A DNA stretch of 56,152 nucleotides, from assembly GCA_038043445.1 (NCBI GenBank), contig JBBTBY010000027.1:1-56152 (forward strand). The letters run 5' to 3'. A program made the translations under genes and the position numbers. This document shows, in pieces, positions 52,433-56,152 of the stretch. Source of the stretch: Spirochaetota bacterium (lineage in GTDB: Bacteria > Spirochaetota > Brachyspiria > Brachyspirales > JACRPF01). Below the pieces are notes generated by a model, which saw only the letters and a program-made list of their open reading frames with translations, was not told where the DNA came from and searched no databases. Position 1 is the stretch's first letter; the number at the start of each line of letters is the position of its first letter.

Positions 52433-53203
52433 ATGATTCACTATAGGAATGAAATCATAAAACGTCTGCAATCCATTGAAAAAGAGTTTTCAGTTGCTAT
52501 ACTGCTTGCGGTTGAGTCAGGCTCACGTGCGTGGGGGTTTGAATCAACAGACAGTGACTTTGATGTCCGCTTCATTTATGCTCATCCGGAAAATTGGTAT
52601 GTAAACGTGCTCCCGAAACGTGATGTTATTGAGATGCCGATCAGCGATGACTATGACTTTTCCGGATGGGACATTAAGAAAGCATTGTTCCTCATGAGTA
52701 AATCAAATCCGGTGTTATTCGAGTGGCTGATATCGCCTATCATATATAAAAAGGATGCTGCAGCTTACGATGCGATCCGACAATGTTCCGAGCGCTTCTT
52801 TTCGCCAAAAACCGCTATTCACCATTACCTGCATATGGCCGAAGGAAATTTCAGGGAATATCTTCAAGGCGAGCTGGTGCGTGTGAAAAAATATTTCTAT
52901 GTACTTCGTCCACTGTTTGCGTGCATGTGGATAGAAAAGTACGGTTCGTATCCACCTATGCTGTTTCAGGAGCTTGTCGAAGCTGTATCGCTTGACACCG
53001 TGCTCGTCAATGAGATCGAGATGCTGTTATCGCGGAAGAAAAGCGGTGTTGAACTGGGGTTGGAGAAACGCATTGATGTTATTAATGATTTCCTTGACGA
53101 AAAGATCACATATTATAATGCCTTTGCATCACACGTTACTCATGAAATGAAGGGGTCTGCATCCGATCTGGATAATACTTTCCAGAAGATAATTCGACGA
53201 TGA
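52433..53203 (+). CDS. Nucleotidyltransferase-superfamily protein (Nuc-transf_2/YcgL type)
   Basis: Cytoplasmic protein of 256 residues. The pol-beta-type nucleotidyltransferase motif is 'VESGSRAWGFESTDSDFDVRFIY' (split G-S..S-D-x-D), with D-x-D as metal ligands. The following 'FSGWDIKKALFLMSKSNPVLFEWLISPIIYK' is typical of the YcgL/RlaP-like Nuc-transf_2 family, whose members are found near RNA ligases or in variable loci. The start at 52433 (MIHYRNE) is favoured because the ATG at 52391 lacks a ribosome site. The gene is visibly AT-richer, and its codons favour A/T third positions, unlike its neighbours. It sits alone between repeat-rich spacers, all consistent with horizontal acquisition. 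Confidence 0.8.
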   Translation: MIHYRNEIIKRLQSIEKEFSVAILLAVESGSRAWGFESTDSDFDVRFIYAHPENWYVNVLPKRDVIEMPISDDYDFSGWDIKKALFLMSKSNPVLFEWLISPIIYKKDAAAYDAIRQCSERFFSPKTAIHHYLHMAEGNFREYLQGELVRVKKYFYVLRPLFACMWIEKYGSYPPMLFQELVEAVSLDTVLVNEIEMLLSRKKSGVELGLEKRIDVINDFLDEKITYYNAFASHVTHEMKGSASDLDNTFQKIIRR

Positions 53204-54076
53204 TCAGTACTGGCGCCCAGGAATTCTCATCGAGAAAAAAGGTCACGCCGGTTTTCCGATGGTCACTGCTTCGAACTGCGCAAGCTCGCTGCCGTACCGG
53301 AGACAGGAGCATCAGCACATAATGTAAATCGAGAAGGCACAGCACAAGGTGTTATAACGAGGATGGCAGGGAAAGAGGGGGGGGCACGGGCACAGAGAGG
53401 CATTGAATTCATAGCAGCATAAGGTAACTTCGGCGAAGGCCGCATACGAGCGGGCATTCCTCGTCCCTATCTCGTCCGAATCCCTCGACTCGCTTCGACT
53501 GTTCGCCTTCGGCTCGCTTACAGCTCAGCGCAAGGCGCTCCACTGTGGTAAAGAAGTATCGATACCTTTCATCGATGATAACCTCGACTTTTTATTAATT
53601 CGCCTCGAGACAGATATTCGTGTCCGATAGCGCCGGAAGAGAAAAGTCATCAGGACGCACCGGATGAACAGGACGACATTGATAATGAAATCCGGTTAAT
53701 CCAGCTCATCGTGGTGCTCCCTGTCTTTTCCTATTATTCTTCCGAGTATTCTTCGCACCGTCGCGTGACATCCTTTTCCCAATTGTATTTTCATTGGTCC
53801 GAACTAAGAGAAGAAATGTCTCACGCGAAGCCGCGAAGCTCGCGAAGAATATGATTCCCTCCGTGAGCTCCGTGGACTCTGTGAGACAATGCTTTCTTCT
53901 CTTCACCGCGACATGACTTTATTTCATATTGGTGGAAGGGGGCCGCATATTATGTGATAACTTGAGAATATAAGGATGAATTAGCCGGATCATCCGCGCA
54001 ATCCGCGTCAATATCTCTTGCTCTTTTCTGCAAACCGTTGCAGCATAACCGGACGTGCGAATAAAGACCGGTATCG
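53204..54076. other. 873-bp intergenic region composed of dispersed repeat fragments
   Basis: No gene supported. Recognisable parts are: a G-run segment with GGCACGGGCACAGAGAGG (53375-53400); a segment with CTCGACTCGCTTCGACTG and TTCGCCTTCGGCTCGC (53487-53520); ATGAACAGGACGACATT (53664-53680); TCTCACGCGAAGCCGCGAAG and CTCCGTGAGCTCCGTGG (53818-53875); and GGATCATCCGCGCAATCCGC (53989-54008). These wordings recur in other spacers of the window. A 66-codon frame at 53706-53906 (minus) is only the translation of such a repeat. Confidence 0.65.
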
Positions 54077-54934
54077 CTAGGTTCTCTTCTTTCGGAAATC
54101 GACCGGGCGCACACCCGCATAACGTTTGAATATCGTCGCGAAATGCTGGCTTGATGAGAACCCGAGCGCAAGGCCGATATCGGTCACCGGCATGCGTTTC
54201 GCGGCGAGCATTTCCTTCGCGCGGTCTATCTTCCGGCGCAGTATGAATTCCTTCGGGGGAATGCCGACCTCAGAAGCAAAGAGCCGCTTCATCTGCGGGA
54301 CCGAAACACCCGCAGCTCTTGCCATCTGCGGCGTATCAATGGGCTCGCCGATATGTTCGTCGGCAAATCGCATGGCGCGCGCTACCGCTTCCGGCACGGC
54401 TTTTTTTTCGCGCTGCGGCATCGCCGATACGACCTCAAGCAGAAGGTCCATGATGCGAATGGCGATGATGCTCCGGTAGAAAGGCGTCTTGTCGCGGAAC
54501 GCGCAGAATGCATCGTCGAAGAGCGTCTTCATCCGTGCATTCCCCGGGAAAAATATGCGCGTCGCGGAAGAGAGCGCACGGAGTATTGCTTTCGCATCGG
54601 CGGTGTCGAACCCGAGGAGCGGCGGTTTTTCGGACACGGCGACGTGGTAGAGCGCGCATTTTTCCGCCGGCTCTTCGGACGATCCGTGCAATACGCCCGG
54701 TTTTGTGATGAGCACATCGTTGCCGCGCATTTCGTAGCGTTCATCCCCGTTATCGATTATCTGATGCCCTGAAGAAAGATAGCATAGTTCGACGGCGCCG
54801 GTGTGAGCATGCTCCGGTATGGGAATATGTGCCGAGGAATATCGATGCATGCCGCAGTGAAGGAATCCCGGGAGCGTCACATCAGTGCGCCGAATGGCTA
54901 TCAATGATCCTGATCGGAGCGTTCGTGCTTTCAT
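54077..54934 (-). CDS. AraC-family transcriptional regulator
   Basis: Regulator of 285 residues. The cupin sensor lies in residues 35-130 ('PIPEHAHTGAVELCYLSSGHQII', 'GNDVLITKPGVLHGS'). Residues 185-285 are the double HTH: 'DTPQMARAAGVSVPQMKRLFASEVG' and 'PVTDIGLALGFSSSQHFATIFKRYAG', then 'RPVDFRKK'. I choose the ATG at 54934, exactly at the predicted transcription start; the longer frame to 54961 would begin inside the promoter. It is divergent from the MDR dehydrogenase gene, with a palindromic operator between them, so that gene is its most likely target. Confidence 0.87.
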   Translation of the reverse strand: MKARTLRSGSLIAIRRTDVTLPGFLHCGMHRYSSAHIPIPEHAHTGAVELCYLSSGHQIIDNGDERYEMRGNDVLITKPGVLHGSSEEPAEKCALYHVAVSEKPPLLGFDTADAKAILRALSSATRIFFPGNARMKTLFDDAFCAFRDKTPFYRSIIAIRIMDLLLEVVSAMPQREKKAVPEAVARAMRFADEHIGEPIDTPQMARAAGVSVPQMKRLFASEVGIPPKEFILRRKIDRAKEMLAAKRMPVTDIGLALGFSSSQHFATIFKRYAGVRPVDFRKKRT

Positions 54935-54940
54935 AGCGCG

Positions 54941-54968
54941 ATTGTAGCATATACGCGACACTTGGCAA
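54941..54968 (-). promoter_or_regulatory. Promoter predicting a leaderless AraC-family mRNA
   Basis: On the minus strand, TTGCCA (54968-54963), a 16-bp spacer and TACAAT (54946-54941). The ATG at 54934 is the seventh base after the -10 box, the predicted start point. No Shine-Dalgarno site is present. Confidence 0.55.
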
Positions 54969-54992
54969 GCGATATGTACATTATTGGAACAC

Positions 54993-55010
54993 GTTGTTCA
55001 TATGAACGAC
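54993..55010. promoter_or_regulatory. 18-bp palindromic operator between divergent genes
   Basis: GTTGTTCAT (54993-55001) and ATGAACGAC (55002-55010) form an inverted repeat with one mismatch per arm; the inner 12 bp (GTTCATATGAAC) are perfect. It overlaps the -35 position of the dehydrogenase promoter (-10 TATAGT at 55029-55034). The symmetric form is more typical of LacI- or TetR-type proteins than of AraC proteins. Confidence 0.55.
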
Positions 55011-55055
55011 AATACGTCGGCGCGGGCTTATAGTATTCCCATCAAGGAGTACATC

Positions 55056-56060
55056 ATGCGTGCAGAAAGGATAGTTTTTCGCGACAAGCTTGTGTGCGAT
55101 GTGGACCGCTACGACGCGGAGATACGCACCGATACCGACGTGCTTGTGGAGACCGTCGCCTCGCTCGTGAGCGCCGGGACGGAACTCGCCATGTATACGA
55201 AGATACATCCGCGCTTCAGCGACCCGACGAATGCGTGGGCGAAGTATCCGTTCTTCCCGGGCTACAGCAGCGTGGGCATAGTCCGCGAGACGGGAGCGGC
55301 CGTCAAAGGACTCTCGGCAGGCGATACGATATATTTCTGGGGCAAGCACGCCACGTATCAGGTTATCAATGCGGCGTCATCGCGCTACATAAAGATACCC
55401 GCCGGTGTCGATTATGAACCGTTCGTTTTTTATCACATGGCCGAGATAGCGCTTACCGCACCGTGGCAGATGTCCGCTTCGTTCGGCAAGTCAGTGCTTG
55501 TAGCCGGGATGGGCGTCATCGGCAATCTTGCGGCGCAGCTCTATCTTCTTTCCGGCGCGTCGCATGTCTACGGCGTTGATATTGTCGACCGCCGTCTGTC
55601 GCAGGCGAATGCATGCGGCCTCCATGAGACGGTCAATCCCGCAGGGCGGTCATTCGTCGAAGCGCTGTCATCCATCGGTGTCGCCGGTGTGGATATCGCC
55701 GTCGAAGCGATAGGCGCGAACCCGGTGATACGCGAATGCTTAAAGACCGTAAATAAGAACGGCGCAGCAGTGCTCCTCGGCAGCCCCCGCACACCGATGG
55801 AAGTCGATCTCTATGACGATGTACACTGCAAGGGAATGAAACTTGTCGGCGCGCATGAGGGATCGCTTACGCCCGATGAGAAGCGTGCTGTCGAGCCGTA
55901 TCTTATCACGCTGCTTGCGAACGGACTGCTGAAGACCGGCCCGCTCATTACGCACCGCTTGACGATAGACGATGCTCCCGCTGTGTACGACGGACTTCTC
56001 AACAGGAAGGACGAGTTCACCGGCGTGCTCTTCACCTACGGGAAACAACGCGCTGCCTGA
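55056..56060 (+). CDS. MDR-superfamily dehydrogenase, catalytic zinc ligands not evident
   Basis: NAD(P)-dependent medium-chain dehydrogenase-like protein of 334 residues. The N-terminal GroES-like domain is short and reads 'VETVASLVSAGTELAMYT' and 'FFPGYSSVGIVRETGAAVKGLSAGDTIYF'. The usual Cys and GHE zinc residues are not seen. The nucleotide-binding part has the Rossmann loop 'VLVAGMGVIGNLAAQLYLLSGASHVYGVDI' (G-M-G-x-x-G) and 'GVDIAVEAIGANPVIRECLKTVNKNGAAVLLGSP'. Related proteins often act on sugars or polyols beside AraC regulators. The start at 55056 is set by AAGGAG 7 nt upstream. It is divergent from an AraC gene. Confidence 0.83.
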   Translation: MRAERIVFRDKLVCDVDRYDAEIRTDTDVLVETVASLVSAGTELAMYTKIHPRFSDPTNAWAKYPFFPGYSSVGIVRETGAAVKGLSAGDTIYFWGKHATYQVINAASSRYIKIPAGVDYEPFVFYHMAEIALTAPWQMSASFGKSVLVAGMGVIGNLAAQLYLLSGASHVYGVDIVDRRLSQANACGLHETVNPAGRSFVEALSSIGVAGVDIAVEAIGANPVIRECLKTVNKNGAAVLLGSPRTPMEVDLYDDVHCKGMKLVGAHEGSLTPDEKRAVEPYLITLLANGLLKTGPLITHRLTIDDAPAVYDGLLNRKDEFTGVLFTYGKQRAA

Positions 56061-56093
56061 GCTGGCCCAAACCCTCGCATAAGGACAAAGAGA

Positions 56094-56152
56094 AACCACG
56101 CAGGGCACGGAGAGCACAGAGAAAATCTGATTTTGTATTCTCTGACTTTTCT
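56094..56152. repeat. Dispersed intergenic repeat, second copy (CACAGAGAAAA type)
   Basis: The segment with AAACCACGCAGGGCACGG, then GAGAGCACAGAGAAAA and TTTTGTATTCTCTGACTTTTCT-like ends (shortened) follows the dehydrogenase gene and runs to the window edge. It matches the pair of segments at 5829-5950 in order and wording, and is cut off by the end of the window. Confidence 0.6.

Noticed and set aside
51903-52436. 177-codon plus-strand frame and a 204-codon minus-strand frame in the 51.8-52.4 kb spacer
   Set aside because: Both translate repeat DNA with low-complexity Arg/Ser or Glu/Arg-rich text. Neither has a ribosome site, family likeness or neighbour-like codon use.
53706-53906. 66-codon minus-strand frame
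   Set aside because: Its sequence is the translation of the dispersed TCACGCGAAG-type repeat, and it contains no domain.
1-56152. tRNA, rRNA, integrase, transposase and toxin-antitoxin genes
   Set aside because: Looked for by characteristic motifs and not found; small or divergent ones could have been missed without a covariance search.

Overview
The window reads as a chromosomal contig of a free-living, diderm (Gram-negative-type) bacterium, probably uncultured. Coding density is high and genes commonly join in 4-bp ATGA or GTGA overlaps. Promoters are close to sigma-70 consensus (TTGACA-like, 16-17 bp, TATAAT-like). Many proteins carry signal peptides, and there is a heptose-phosphatase-type enzyme and an HlyD-type adaptor. 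The gene mix (a TerB/FHA/ABC transporter fusion, a receiver/HATPase/cNMP fusion, full-length NifU-NifS, and many AraC regulators beside secreted glycosidases) would suit a spirochaete-like or PVC/Lentisphaera-like lineage. The sequence alone does not settle the phylum. No rRNA, tRNA, CRISPR array, phage or transposase gene was recognised.

Layout. Positions 1-3.9 kb: an unknown protein (probably 5'-truncated by the window edge), a U32-family protein and a nucleotidyltransferase-like/HAD phosphatase fusion, in one operon. 4-11.3 kb: a receiver-ATPase-cyclic-nucleotide regulator, a secreted cytochrome-b5-like protein, a DUF4390-like secreted protein overlapping a very large TerB-FHA-ABCG transporter, and two small secreted proteins. 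11.3-17 kb: guaB, an unknown exported protein, then nifU-nifS. 17-25.7 kb: an AraC regulator, a solitary nuoL, an HlyD/ABC exporter pair running into ribD, rsmD and a J-domain protein, a 162-bp inverted-repeat element, and a DUF4416 gene.

25.8-34 kb is a first carbohydrate-type accessory block: a remnant gene, an unclassified glycosidase-like protein with a DMT transporter, an AraC regulator, a XylR-type sensor-regulator and a secreted clan GH-A hydrolase. 34-41.9 kb is mostly housekeeping: a secreted protein, clpC, two glycosyltransferases, a ClpP-fold protease, purD and a DUF167 protein.

41.9-51.8 kb is a second carbohydrate block. An AraC regulator is followed by an EEP-fold hydrolase and a GH51-like glycosidase, whose promoters share a duplicated element containing two half-sites 21 bp apart. 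A GntR/periplasmic-binding-type repressor, with a perfect palindrome abutting its start codon, forms an operon with two tandem GH71-LamG proteins. 51.8-54 kb is a repeat-rich zone with an AT-rich nucleotidyltransferase gene. 54-56 kb holds a divergent AraC regulator / MDR dehydrogenase pair around a palindromic operator.

The most distinctive signals are: (i) the duplicated AraC-type operator, one copy leading into an 8-bp tandem repeat that creates overlapping -10 boxes; (ii) at least four genes whose -10 box lies 6-7 nt before ATG, predicting leaderless mRNAs in a genome that otherwise uses good Shine-Dalgarno sites; (iii) two unusual multidomain signalling or transport fusions; and (iv) dispersed inverted-repeat and intergenic repeat families. 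All promoter and operator statements come from reading the bases by eye and have no experimental support here.
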